Below are positions 1 through 13,300 of a DNA stretch of 64,000 bases, piece by piece (the first letter of the stretch is position 1; each line of letters begins with the position of its first letter). The DNA lies in NCBI RefSeq assembly GCF_000002075.1, contig NW_004797402.1, positions 1,142,733 to 1,206,732 of the forward strand, given 5' to 3'. The stretch comes from Aplysia californica (taxonomy: Eukaryota; Mollusca; Gastropoda; Aplysiida; Aplysiidae). The position numbers and the translations under genes were made by a program. Below the pieces are notes generated by a model. It saw only the letters and a list, made by a program, of their open reading frames with translations. It made no database searches and was not told the origin of the DNA.

Positions 1-124
1 GCTGAAGATTAGAGGAGTTACAAGAGAGTAACAAACTCAAAAAAAGAACGAGGTGAGATAAGGGCAAAGGATGTTTGATAGGAAAAACAGAGCAAACCAC
101 TCCAGAGCACCCGCAAACCACCGA
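1..124 (-). mobile_element. SINE-A, cut by left edge
   Basis: Body and head of the family; the tail lies outside the window. Confidence 0.88.
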
Positions 125-470
125 CCTACACTACATTTGCCGGCATTGACATGTGCTGATCAAGACATTTGCCGGCATTGACATGTGCTGATCAAGAAAG
201 GCACAATAGGGGATAAAGTATTACAAAAGTCTCCTCAAAGGTACCTTGTGAACAAGGCACATTAGTCACCAGAAACCATGGCAACCGTGGCTGAGGTATG
301 ACACGAGAAAAAAACAACAACCAAAAAACAAAAGTCATGTTTGTAACGCATGGCACAGTTCATTTGTGACAGAAGAAAAACAGCGCTTTCATGGGGTCAT
401 TACAAATAAAATGACAGATCCTGTAACTCTTCACTCATCTTGATATTTTTCTTGGATATAGAACTAACTC

Positions 471-650
471 GGTAAGAGTTTTACAGCACTAGCAACACAA
501 TCATAATAAGGTCGTATAAGTGCCCAAGATTATTGAGTTGTAACAAGAGAGTAACAAACACAAAAAAAAGAACGAGGTGAGATAAGGGCCATGGATGTTT
601 GATGGGAAAGACAGGGCAAACCACACCGGAGCATTCCCCAACCACTCACT
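471..650 (-). mobile_element. SINE-A
   Basis: Whole unit, tail first on the plus strand. Confidence 0.9.
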
Positions 651-942
651 CGAAATATATGCGGAGAGGTGGGAACAAATTGAATGCATAAATAATGAAA
701 ACATTAAGATCATCACAAAGCAAAAACATGTTAAACACTTTACCATCTCACGGCTCATGTAGTAAAAACCCTTGCCATCAAAGGCAAAGGCAATTTTTTG
801 GGGAAAATCCAAAGAAACTGGGTGGTCAACATCGCCGATCGACGAGATGTGACGGCAAAGTGTTAATCTGATTGGCACGGAGCTCACTAAAGAGTCAGCA
901 GTGTGCTCCACGTTATAGCAAGGACAGAAAAAAACAAACCAT

Positions 943-1383
943 TTGAGAGGCAGCGCGGTGAAATCAGGCGCTCGTCAAAAATAATCAAAGTGAAGACAGA
1001 AACTGGCATTTTTCCGCATGTTTGTGAATCTCTTATCGAATTTTCGTTTTTGTGCTTAACACCTTTCATGCCCATTAAAGAACACATTTCTGTGTGGATT
1101 CTACAGAAAAACGTTGATTAAATGCACAAAAAATGTACATTTTTAGTTTTCACAGAACCTCAAGCTAAGGCAATAATAACTAATCTTTGGCGGCCATTTT
1201 CTCACTATATTTACCTCTGAAATCAGGTGACCCCCACCTCCTTCATTCATTGACTTCTATTCAACATAGATGGATATCTTTATTTTTTTTATCCAAAGCA
1301 AGACGAACAAGCTTTAAGAGGATACCAATATCTCTACATGCCCAAAATTAGACGAGAGTCTGATTCCACCGCGTCGTGACACA
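943..1383 (+). mobile_element. MITE4, about 440 bp, long inverted repeats
   Basis: Ends contain GTGAAATCAGGCGCTCGTCAA and its reverse near 1346-1375. No coding capacity. Other copies: 5552, 8386, 10671, 41675, 49423 and fragments at 25440 and 41108. Confidence 0.9.
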
Positions 1384-1644
1384 TTTGCTTATAAAAATAA
1401 ACAAATTGTAATGTTGAGCAATACAACCCTTATTTCATATGACCTTCAGATCAGGCAACAGCTGAGCGCAAGAAGTGACTAGATCTAGATCTATATCCAC
1501 TTTTCACAGCTTCGAGAAAAATAAGTTTGAAATTTTGACGATGTTGAGATCGCTATAATTTAGTCAAAAAAGAAATGTTAGGATCTCAATACTGAATTAA
1601 GCTACCGCTTAGATATTTACAGAGGTAAAAAAAAAGTGGCTTAA

Positions 1645-1868
1645 CCCTATCCTTTTGTACCCCCGGGGTTTTATTCTTCACATTTTAGAATACTTCTAGT
1701 GCCAAGATCTCTTTGAAACTTTCAGTATTTCTCAAAAAATCATTTTGACAGACTCCTATGCAAAGCGTACAGATCGGATTAACGAGTAAATTTCCCCTTT
1801 GGAAAGAGGTGGCACAGAGTTCCCCACGTCGTATGGATATGATAGTAAAACATGACATACGGATAGGG
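1645..1868 (-). mobile_element. MITE1 (TTAA, piggyBac-like)
   Basis: TTAA on both sides (1641-1644, 1869-1872); terminal repeats CCCTATCC... Same family as 4682-4914, 16042-16280, 32816-33055 and 52423-52795. Confidence 0.9.
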
Positions 1869-2814
1869 TTAAATTGTCACTTTCCATATCGATAACTCCA
1901 TTTCGACCAAAAGCAGATCTAGTCACTTCTTCTTGTGCTCAGCAATTGATCTTCAGAGACAACACAGAAAGGCCAAGTGGCAACATTATGGCATTGAAAA
2001 CATTAACTTTGAGCAAAGTGGACAACATATCATAACGTCTTTGATCTCAACCATAGACTTACATTTTCCTAGACCCCACATTGTCATAATCGTGCTCTTG
2101 CTTTCTATTAACCCTCTCACTGCTGAGGATATCTCTATCTATGTTTGTACAGACGATGTGAAACGTTTGTTCAAGAAAGATTCAAACCAAACCATAGTTC
2201 CTTTCCCCTTAGTTGTGCGTATGTATGAGTGTACCTAACCTTTGTAACGTCTACTGCCATTGTTAACGACCAAGACAAATTTCTCACTGCTAGATGAAAA
2301 AAACTTTGTCATCGTCATTGAATAGTAAGTAGCAGCACAATAAGTTGTAAAATCTCCTAAACCTTCCTCTTACTATTGGTCAATGAAAAAACAAAAAATG
2401 GCAGTCTGCCAATTTTCAAGAACAAAAGCGACTTCACCCAATATGTCAACACAGTAGTGAAGATGTTAAATCTTCCATGCGAAGCTTGCGCCCAAAAAGG
2501 AAGTTCAAATTGCCAGCCTCGTTTTAGACGAGTGCCTGCTGCATCTTCCCCCTTCTTGCCCTTCATTTGACTCAAACCGAGTCAAATGGTGCACTCCATC
2601 CTGAGCAGGAAATACATCAGAGAACACTGTCCAGAAAATACATCAGAGAACACTGTCTAGGAAAATGTTATAACACAAGTCTATGGTATGAGCAAAGTCC
2701 AAAGACTCAAAAAGTAACCAGCTCGTAATAATACTATCACGCTCAAAAGACAACTTTCCACTCAAACATTTCAGATCACAAATTATAACGATACTGTTTT
2801 TGTCTTAGTATTTT

Positions 2815-2990
2815 GTTTTAGTAAGTGTTTTACGGCACTTGCAACACAATAAGCTCATATAAGTGCCGAAGATTAGAGGTGTTAAAAGAGAGTAACAAAC
2901 ATAAAAAAGAAGGAGGAGAGATAAGGACGATAGATGTTTGATAGTAAAGAAGAAGCAAACCACACCAGAGCACCCGTCAACCATCCACCA
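2815..2990 (-). mobile_element. SINE-A flanked by a 54-bp direct repeat
   Basis: Whole unit. Flanks 2744-2797 and 2989-3042 match at 51 of 54 positions, far longer than the usual 8-14 bp duplication. Confidence 0.9.
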
Positions 2991-3150
2991 AAAGACAGCT
3001 CTCCACTCAAACATTTCAGATCACAAATTAGAACGATACTGTGTCTAAGGAATCATATTCAACTAATGGAATCTGCGAGTCAACAATATACAACTTGATT
3101 TACAAGTCAATGTCTATCCAAAACAAACAAAAAAATTGCTATTCAGTTTT

Positions 3151-3331
3151 TAGTTTTAGTGAGAGTTAAACGTCACTAGCAACACAATAAGGTCATATAA
3201 GTGCCAAAGAACAGAGGTGTTGCAAGAGAGTAACAAACACAAAAAAGAACGAGGAGATATATTAAGGACGATAGATGTTTGATAGGAAAAAAGGAGCAGC
3301 AAACCACACCAGTGCACCCGCCAACCACCCA
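3151..3331 (-). mobile_element. SINE-A
   Basis: Whole unit, hairpin decayed. Confidence 0.88.
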
Positions 3332-4284
3332 CACACGTAGATAAACACCTACATTCCAAACACCTGTATGTAAAAGGAATACGATAACTGCAGTAGCAAA
3401 AAAAAATGTTTCAGTTGGAAATTCATGATGCAATCCTCGGGGTGTTCACAGAAAACTTCAGAAAACACCCGTCCAGTTGTAAAAACGCCTGAAAAACAAA
3501 ACGGGTGGCGGCACAAAAAAAACAACACTGCCTTTTGCAGAGGGTGTATCAGAGATATATATTATATATATACGTGCAATTATTAAAGTCTGTCATGAGC
3601 CATCTGGGAGAAATAATTAATCGGAATTATGCTGGAAAATTAAACATATACACCTTTCGTATCATTTCCAATTAAAAACATCCGCAAAATCAGAGTTAAA
3701 ATAAAAGGGACACCTATTTCAATGCTTCCCCTCCTCGTCACCAAATTTTCCGCAAACCCAGCAAAAAAAAATAAAATAAAATAAAAAAATAAACTGCATA
3801 ACCGATAAGTCTATTAAGTATACAACAGGATTTTTCTGTACTACATATATATCTTATAAATAAACCTGAGTTGACAAACACTTGATTCAAACTTAGATGC
3901 CAGTGAAGTGCTTTGTATAACGCAACAATCCGAGGTCTCTCAACAAATCACCAGGATCTGGGAAGATGAACACAAACAAAACAAACACATGATGTATAAA
4001 TACGAGCACAAAACTTGAAAAAAAAAAAAAACTCTACTGTGAATACGGAATATTAAAGCAATTCTCACATACATACATAACATGTTAGATCAATTTACAA
4101 AAGTGAAGTGTCCATTTCTGATTAAAACAACCGAAGCATACATAAATATTATGTATATAGATTTGTATATATAAATTTCAACAAATAACACCAATATTTT
4201 TTACTACAATTCATTAAAAAAAAACTCCGATGAGAAAAAAGACTCCAGTAGCTGATATTCCACTATTCCACTTTGAGTGGGTGT

Positions 4285-4356
4285 CTAGAAGGAAGAGGTT
4301 CCCGTCAGTTTCCGCACTTCTTCGTACGACAGCCAGAACACAAGGGACCACGGAGC
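4285..4356 (-). CDS. SLC25A27: SLC25A27 exon 10 (last coding)
   Basis: 72 nt with stop, acceptor TTTCCTCAG. Encodes [17 protein letters not shown] and TGTSSF then TAG. The PW..VFW.xYE block is the usual sixth helix of UCP carriers. Confidence 0.95.
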   Translation of the reverse strand, partial: APWSLVFWLSYEEVRKLTGTSSF

Positions 4357-7300
4357 CTGAGGAAAGGTCACAGAAAGGTCATGGAAAGGTCATGGAAAGG
4401 TCATGTTACCATGTTGGGAATCAGTAAAATAAATACATCTTTCTCCAAGCTATTAAAATTTACTAAGCCAAATTTTTCAGGAAAGATTTTTTTAAAAACG
4501 TGTTTCATTCTTTTAGCAAATAGTGCGTACATAATGGGTTTTTTTTTTTTTTTGAGTGCGCTATTTTCAACATTTAGAATTTGAATTTCATTAAAATATT
4601 TCTTGAGCACATGCAGTCGATAGCAGATTTAAGAACTGCAAGAGAAAAATTTTTCAGAATTTTGGGCTTTGTACGTTTTAATCCTATCCGTATGCCTGGG
4701 GTCATTTTGTACCCCGAGGTTGTATTCTTCACATTTTAAAATACTTCTAGTACGAAGATCTCTTTGAAACTTTCAGTATTTCTCTCAAAAAATCATTTTA
4801 ACAGACTGCTATGCAAAGTGTATGGATTGGAGTAAATTTCCTCTTTGGAAAGTGGTGGCACAGAGTTCCCCTCGTCCTATGGATACGATAATAAAACACG
4901 ACGTACGGATAGGGTTATCAGCTGACCAATGACATGTATTAGGCAGATGTTACTGATAGTGCAGTAGCTAGCAAGATCAATAACTTCTATTCCACCTTGG
5001 ACATTAGATATCATAATCGGTTCAAGATGGATGGACTTTTATTATTATTATTACTGACATTCATAACCAACGACAATATATCATTCGCCCTAAACCTAAT
5101 TCAACACGAGTTCAAGAACGCAGTCTTGGATTCTAACCAGGGCCATCTGCTCCGTATGACCAGCATGACACCCACTGAGTTAACGGAAAACACACTCACT
5201 AGCCTGTTCATGGCGTGGTATTTCTCTTCTGGGGGGGACACCAGGCACAGACAACAAAGACATTAGGCGGCCAAAGCGACGAACTTTCGCAAATATAATA
5301 TGTATAGATAATATTCTTATTATTGTCAAAACCTCTACCGCCAGTTATCCTGCCCACCACCAACATTTGAAGACTGTCCCCGTACTCACCATGCGGGCCC
5401 ATATAGGCAGCAAGCCTTTGTAGAGGGCAAAGAAGCCCTCCTGTCTGACTGTCTTCACAAGGCAGTCGATGGACCCTGAGTAGAGGAGACCCCTGAAACA
5501 AAAAAGACAACATTGTGAACAGCTGTTGACTTTCGATCAATGCACTTAATATGCGAGGCATTATGGTGGAATCAGGAGCTCGTCAAAATACTGGAAAAAA
5601 AAGAAACAGTCACTTTTCCTCCCGTATGGCAATTTTTATCGACTTTTTGTTTTTTGGCTCAACACCTTTTATGTACATTTAAAAGGATATTTCTGTGTGA
5701 TATTTCACTGAAAAAGTCGACTAAAGGCACAAAAAATGTTAAAATGTTCAGTTTCTAAGAACTCTCAAGATATAGAAGTGACCGAACTTTGGCGGGCATT
5801 TTCTCGCTAATTTTACCTCTGAAACCAGGCGACCCCCACCCCCTTCAAGTGCAAATATCTCAACCTCTATTCAAGTTAGATGGATATTTTTTTCACCAAA
5901 TGCAAGACAAATGAACAAGCTTTAAGATGTTACCAATAACTCCATATGCCCAAAAATTGACGAGCGCCTGATTCCACCGCGTAGTGTCACATATATCTGA
6001 CAACATTGTATATAGCTGTTGATTTTTAAAATCTATACACGTACATATCAATGGGTACCTGACTTCGAGTTGTGGAAGTAAAGGCGGCTTGGAAAGGAAC
6101 TGGCCACCCTACCACAATATGCCGAAGCGCACTCATATGACCTTACGCAGTTGCGAGCCCCGTAAAACCCTATACTATTAACTAACTAATATGCCGAAGG
6201 CCCAGGATCTTGTCTCACTAACAAGGCAATCCTCAATGTCCCCCCACCCCCTAACCCCCTTTGCCCCCTCCTCTGGGCTCCAGACTCTTTATGCAGCCCT
6301 TCTACTGCTACTCCTTGGCTCCCTCTTAATGCTGCCTTTCAGCCACACCCCTGATCTTCCGGTAGGAAAGATCTACACCTAGCCTTCTCGGACAAAGGCA
6401 AAAAATCTCAGAGGTCCTGTGTGCAAGTTGCCCACATTTAAGATCCCTTGATGGTCTAAAATTGATAAGAATAGGCTTCGTCCGCCATCTGGGCAAAATT
6501 CAAAATTTCCTACCAACAGAAAATGTTTGATGCGTCCCGTGCGCTCATATGACCTTATGCAGTTGCGAGCACCATAAAACACTTACCAAAAAAAAATTTT
6601 TTAAAACAGTGTTACCTCAGAAGACCCTAGAAAACTCAGAAATATTCTCAGCTTCCAGCAAAGCATAAATAAAGTATTCTAAGCAGCCAATTATGCGCTC
6701 TAATACAAACAAACTGACAATATCTTTTTCTGTTTGTATCCTGATAAACAAATGTAAGCTGCTATTTGTCAAATATTTACTTTAGAATAGGATGCACTAT
6801 TACTATTATCATTTGTCAAATATTTACTTTAGAATAGGATGCAAACCCTAAACTTTCCCAAGTCAGCCAACTTCATAACCAAGTTTAATATACAAGTCAG
6901 CATGAAACTGAGCAATGGAGTGGGTGGCTGATAAAAAACTCTCTCGCACTTACTTTCCGTCTTTTGTCGGCTGGTTCATTATTCTGGTCTTCACAACATC
7001 TGCTGGGGTTCCCATCAAAGCTGCCACCAAACCAGAGCAGGCACTGAAACAGAACATATAGAGAAATACTGAAACAGAACATATAGAGAAATACTGAAAC
7101 AGAACATATGGAGAAACAGAACATATGGACAACTACTGAAACAGAACATACAGAGAAATACTGAAACAGAACATATGGACAACTACAGAAACAGAACATA
7201 TAGAGAACAACTGAAACAGAACATACAGAGAAATACTGAAACAGAACATATGGACAACTACAGAAACAGAACATATAGAGAACAACTGAAACAGAACATA

Positions 7301-10300
7301 TAGAGAAATACTGAAACAGAACATATGTACAACTACTGAAACAGAACATAGAGAAATACTGAAACAGAACATACAGAGAAATACAGAAACAGAACATACA
7401 GACAAATACTGAAACAGAACATACAGACAAATACTGAAACAACATATAGAGAACAACTGAAACAGAACATATGGAGAAATATGGACAACTACTGAAACAG
7501 AACATATGGAAAACTGACAACTGAAACAGAACGTATAGACAACTACAGAAACAGAACGTATAGACAACTACAGAAACAGAACATATAAACATATAGACAA
7601 CTACAGAAACAGAACATATAGACAACTACAGAAACAGAACATATAGACAACTACAGAAACAGAACATATAAACATATAGACAACTACAGAAACAGAACAT
7701 ATAGACAACTACAGAAACAGAACATATTATGGAGAACTACTGAAATAGAACATAAAGAGAACTCATATGGAGAACTACAGAAACAGAACTACAGAAACAG
7801 AACTGGAGAACTACTGAAATAGAACATATAGAGAACTCATAGGGAGAACTACGGAAACAGAACTACAGAAACAGAACTACAGAAACAGAACTACAGAAAC
7901 TGAACTACAGAAACAGAACTGGAGAACTACTGAAAATAGAACATATAGAGAACTCATAAGGAGAACTACAGAAACAGAACTGGAGAACTACTGAAATAGA
8001 ACATATAGAGAACTCATAGGGAGAACTACGGAAACAGAACTACAGAAACAGAACTGGAGAACTACTGAAATAGAACATATAGAGAACTCATAGGGAGAAC
8101 TACGGAAACAGAACTACAGAAACAGAACTACAGAAACAGAACTACAGAAACTGAACTACAGAAACAGAACTGGAGAACTACTGAAAATAGAACATATAGA
8201 GAACTCATAAGGAGAACTACAGAAACAGAACTGGAGAACTACTGAAATAGAACATATAGAGAACTCATAGGGAGAACTAAAGAAACAGAACTACAGAAAC
8301 AGAACTGGAGAACTACTGAAATAGAACAGATAGAGAACTCATAGGGAGAACTACGGAAACAGAACTACAGAAACAGAACATATGTGTCACGACGTGGTGG
8401 AATCAGGCGCTCGTCAATTTTTGGGCATGTAGAGTAATTGATATCATCTGAATGCTTATTCATTTGCCTTGCTTTCAATGAAAAAAAATTTCCATCTTGC
8501 TAGAATTAAAGTTGATATATATGTGATTCAAGAAGGTGGGGTAACCTGGTTTCAGTGGTTAAATTAATGAGAAAATGGCCGCCAACGTTTGATAACTTCA
8601 ATAGCTTGACAATCCTTGAAACTGCAAATACATATTTCTTATGATTTTAAAAAAGGCTTTTCAGTAAAATTTATATGGAAATGTGTCTCCATAGGAACAT
8701 AACAGGTGTTTTGCTAAAAAACAAAATTTCCATAAAAATTACCAAACTGGGGGAAAAATGCCTATTTCTTCGATTTGATTATTTGACGAGCACCTGATTT
8801 CACCCCGATGCCTCACAAATGGAAACTACTGAAACAGAACAGACTGGTCACTGCTGGAAAGTTTGGAGGAAAGGTGGAGGTAGTCCAGGTAGAATATCTC
8901 ATCTGTTACCAAATATTTTCTTTTATTCAACTCCTCTAGCTCACCCCATTTGTCTTTCCCTCTCCCTTTCTCTGGCATACAAAAATTTTTTTAAGTAATT
9001 ACTATAATAAGCACAACATTTTTCAATGGAAAGTGGGGCAGCATTTGTGATTTTTTTAAAATTACATCTAAAAAAATGTATTTTTTTCTGCAGCTCATTT
9101 CAAATTCAACGTAACTCGTTGTAAGAAAAATATTCTGATCTTCTGGCACACCCAAATTATCTTCCCAAAACCACAAACGTTTCATTTCTGAATCTTCAGC
9201 CAACAACAGCTACAGCTTAGAAAACCCATCATCGAGTGAAAATATGTGTGGCGTGCTGACAAAATGAGTTACTTCTCGCAATCCACAAATGGATATATTG
9301 GCCAAAAATCGACATTAGGGTCAAATTTTTAGATTTTCTATTGATGCCATATTCTTTAACTCCTTAAGGTTTGAATCCGAGAAGTAATTCATTTTGTCAG
9401 CTCGCTTCACATATGAGAATGACAGAATACCATGAGAACTCTGTTGATAGTTATCATCATACCTTGCTAAAGTATGGGTAATGTAGTTATCTGTCAATGT
9501 AGTCTTTGAAAGGATCAAGTGCTTTGCTGTATCATACGTTGCTAAATCTGAAGAAAAAAAAAAAGTTACATAATGTCAGTGTATCATTCTTGTTTCTTAG
9601 TTTAAAAATGAAACAAAATTACATCCTTTTTTTAAAGTAAAAGTTTTACAGCACTAGCAACATGATAAGGTCACATAAGTGCCGAAGATTAGAGGTGTTA
9701 CAAGAGAGTAACAAACATAAAAAAAGAAGGAGGAGAGATCAGGATGATAGATGTTTTATAGGAAAGAAGGAGCAAACCACACCAGATCATCCACTAACTA
9801 CCCACAAAATTACATCCAATGCAACATGTACAGTTCAGCTCGTGAAAGTCACACAGACCGAGCGACAGTTCAAATATAGGACAAAAAATGTACGCCTTCA
9901 ATAATATTGGGATTAACGGCATTGTCCACAAGACCTTTTCAAACTTTTACTTTCATACAAAGAAGAAGAATACACTTGACAGGGACAAACAACAAGTCAT
10001 TTTGCAGTGATACATTGCATAGGTTCAAAAACATTTTGCAGTGATACATTGCATAGGTTCAAAAACATTTTTTTAAGTTTCTGTCTTCAGAACGATATAG
10101 CACAATCAAATCTTTTCTAATGACCACCTGTCCCAAGACAGTTGCCTGTACAAATGACGACGAATCTAACCCAGGGGGTGTGTGTTCCTGACTGTCAGCA
10201 TTGGTTTTCAACAAAGTTCATTTACTAGGACAGCTGCAGTCTCACGTCACAGTATCAGTGGACTCACTGACTACAGCTGTGTTTTCGTGACTTACAAGTT

Positions 10301-13300
10301 AAGTTTTAGTCAGAGTTTTACGGCACTTGCAACACAATAGGACAGGGTCATTTAAGAGCCGAAGATTAGAGGTGTTACAAGAGAGAAACAAACATAAAAA
10401 CGAAGGAGGAGAGATAAAGACGATAGTTATTTAATAGGAAAAAAGGAGCAAACCACACCAGAGCACCCGCCAACCACCCACGTCACTCACCGGGTACGTC
10501 ATAAGGCAGAGAAAGGGTGGTAAGGTAAAGCCTTCCAGCCCCAGCCATTTTTGTGCACTCTCTAACCCCAGTCCCAGCCAATACAGCAGTATTTCAGAAA
10601 AAGAGGCATGCACTCTAAAAGTGACGTAGAGTCTTTGTAATGAGGTTTAAATAATGACATATGTGAGGCAGCGTGGTGAAATCAGGTGCTTGTCAAAATA
10701 ATGAAATTGAAAAAACTGGCAATTTTCTATCAGTTTGGCAATTTTTGTAGAATATTTTTTTTTGGCTTAACACCATAGTTATCCAATTAAGAACACATTA
10801 GTAAGTGGATTTGTACTGAAAAACGTTGATTAAAGGCACAAAAATGTAAGTTTTCAGTGTTCATGGACTGTCAAGCTATGGAAATAACCAAACTTTGACT
10901 GTCATTTTCTCGCTTATTCTACTTTTGAAACTAGTCGACCCCACCTTCTTCAATCTCAAATATCTTATCTTCTTTTAAAGATAGATTGGGATTTTTTTCC
11001 ACAATAGAAAGACAACTGAACAGCCTTTAAGATTATACCAATAACCCCACATGCCCTAAAATTGACGAGCGCCTGTTTTCACCACGTCCTGCCACATATA
11101 ACAATTTCTAAAAGTAAATGAACAAATATTGTGAAAATAAACATTTAATCAGGTTTGCTAATTAAGAAAAATGCGCAAATTCGGTACCCCCCAAACTGAG
11201 AATATACGCTCTTGAGACGGTGGGATGTACAAGCGCTGCTGAAAATATACTCGCATGGGGCTGGAAGGGTTTTTTTAAAAGTCCCAACCTACCTCCCAGG
11301 TTGACAAGAGCAGCTCTCTGTACATTGGGGACCCATCCACTCCACAGACCACGCACCCCTCCCTCCATCACAATCTGACGGAAAGCATGACCCGTGTTTT
11401 TTACTCTGAGGATCACAATGGAAAAAAATGTTACACATAATACTGAGAACTACTTGACTTTACTTTTCCGATTCAGCAGCCATCTGAGTTCTGGCCCTTC
11501 GGCCTGTTGATATAGCAAAGAATTTACAGGTTTTTATCAGCTGTGTTTTGTCGTTGTATAGAGTATTTCCAAAGTCTGGGGAGGCAGGTAGGTAGGTGCC
11601 CCGCAGGTTGAACAATATTTAGGAAAAGAGTTTACTTTGTTAAGAGTTCTACAGCACTTGCAAGTAACACAAATAAGCCGTATAAAAGCAAAAGTATAGA
11701 GTTATTACTAGAGAATAATACACAAAGAAAAGAAGAGGGAGAGAGATAAGGACAATAGATGTTTGATACAAAAAAAGGAGCAAACTACACCGGCGCACCC
11801 GCAAAGCACCCACTTTGGAAAAGAGAGTTGCCAGCATGGTTGTATCTATTTTTAAGTACAGCATCACATTTACTCAGTTTTGTTTTGTTTGAGAACAATA
11901 AAAGGCTCATATAGCCACACAAGGATGGAAGGGTACTATTGTAACCAACTTTATCTATACATACTGTGAGGGCACCAGAAATGTTATATTCACCTTACAA
12001 ATGTTAATGGAAAGATGTATTTAAGCACAGAAAGATCTGTATTTATGCTTCATAGATTATTCAAAGGCGTTCGATAAAGTTAGACATGATGAAATATTTA
12101 AAATACTGGAAAAGCTAGACATAGATGGAAAAGACCTAAGAATTATCAGAAATTTGTACTGGGACCAAAACGCTGCTGTACGAACTAATGGAGAATAACG
12201 TGAATATAAGCAGATTGGGCGAGGAGTGAGGCAAGGATGTGTTATGTCACCAGACCTCTTTAACATGTACAGTGAAACAATCCTTAGAAACATAGAAGAA
12301 TGTCCAGGCCCCAAAGTAAATGGAGAAAATATTAATAATATCAGGTATGCAGATGACACGGTTTTAATAGCAGGCTCCGAAAAGGACCTTCAAATGCTTC
12401 GAGATACTGTTGTAACAGAAAGTGAACGTAAAGGATTATTGTTGAATGTAAAGAAAACAGAATACATGGTAATATCCAAAAAAGCAGCAAATCCTAGTTG
12501 TAATCTCATTAGCAAAGGTGAAAAGATCAAACAAGTCCAACAGTGTAAATATCTAGGATATATGATAACATCTGATGCCAAATCTTCAACAGAAATAAAA
12601 AGGAAAACTGCAATGGCTAAGGCTAGTTTCAATAAAATGAGCCCAATCCTGAAAAATACAAACATCTCCATGAACACCAAAATGAAAGTCCTGAAATGCT
12701 ATGTTTGGTCAACCCTTCTATATGGCTGTGAATGCTGGACAATCACTTAAGACAGTGAAAATAAAATAGAGGCAACAGAAATGTGGTTTCTTAGGAGACT
12801 GCTAAGAGCATCATGGAAGGAAAAGAAATCAAATGAGGTAGTGCTTGATGAAGCCCACGTGGGACACTCAATGTTAAAAACAATCAGGAAACGACAAATG
12901 CAGTTTTTGGGACACCTGAATAGACATAAGGGTCTTGAACATCTAGCTCTCACTGGCAAAATTGAGGGCAAGCGAGGCAGGGGTAGGCCCAGAACAACAT
13001 ACTTAGGGAACCTAAACAAATGGGTAACAGGGAAAAATCAGGGAAACGTAGCTTTTTTTAGAGCATCCGAGCAAAGGAATGAATGGAAAATCATGATCGC
13101 CGATGTCTGTCGCAGATCTGGCACTAGATGATGATGACTGGGATGGAAGGGCACTGAACAAACCTAAGTTATCTTTACATACTGTGAGGATGGGCACAAT
13201 TTAAATCAACTTTACCTTCACACACCGGGATGGGTGAGCACAATTGTCACCAATCTTATCTTTACATACTGTGAGGATGGGCCTATCTAGACCTACTTTA

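Larger units (their letters stand above)
1..4284. other. Downstream of SLC25A27: probable 3' UTR and repeats
   Basis: No further exon seen. It holds four SINE-A copies, one 440-bp MITE, one TTAA MITE, a 32-bp direct duplication (about 134-197), AT-rich sequence at 3540-4230, and one end of a TTAA element near 2107. The 3' UTR end of SLC25A27 could not be placed. Confidence 0.6.

Noticed and set aside
3900-3990. Possible last exon of SLC25A27
   Set aside because: A readable minus frame exists but lacks the PW..VFW.xYE block; the true last exon is 4285-4356.
6897-7625. Open frame of 242 codons on the minus strand rich in SVSVV..MFCF
   Set aside because: It is a translation of the intron 7 minisatellite running out of SLC25A27 exon 8, not a separate protein.
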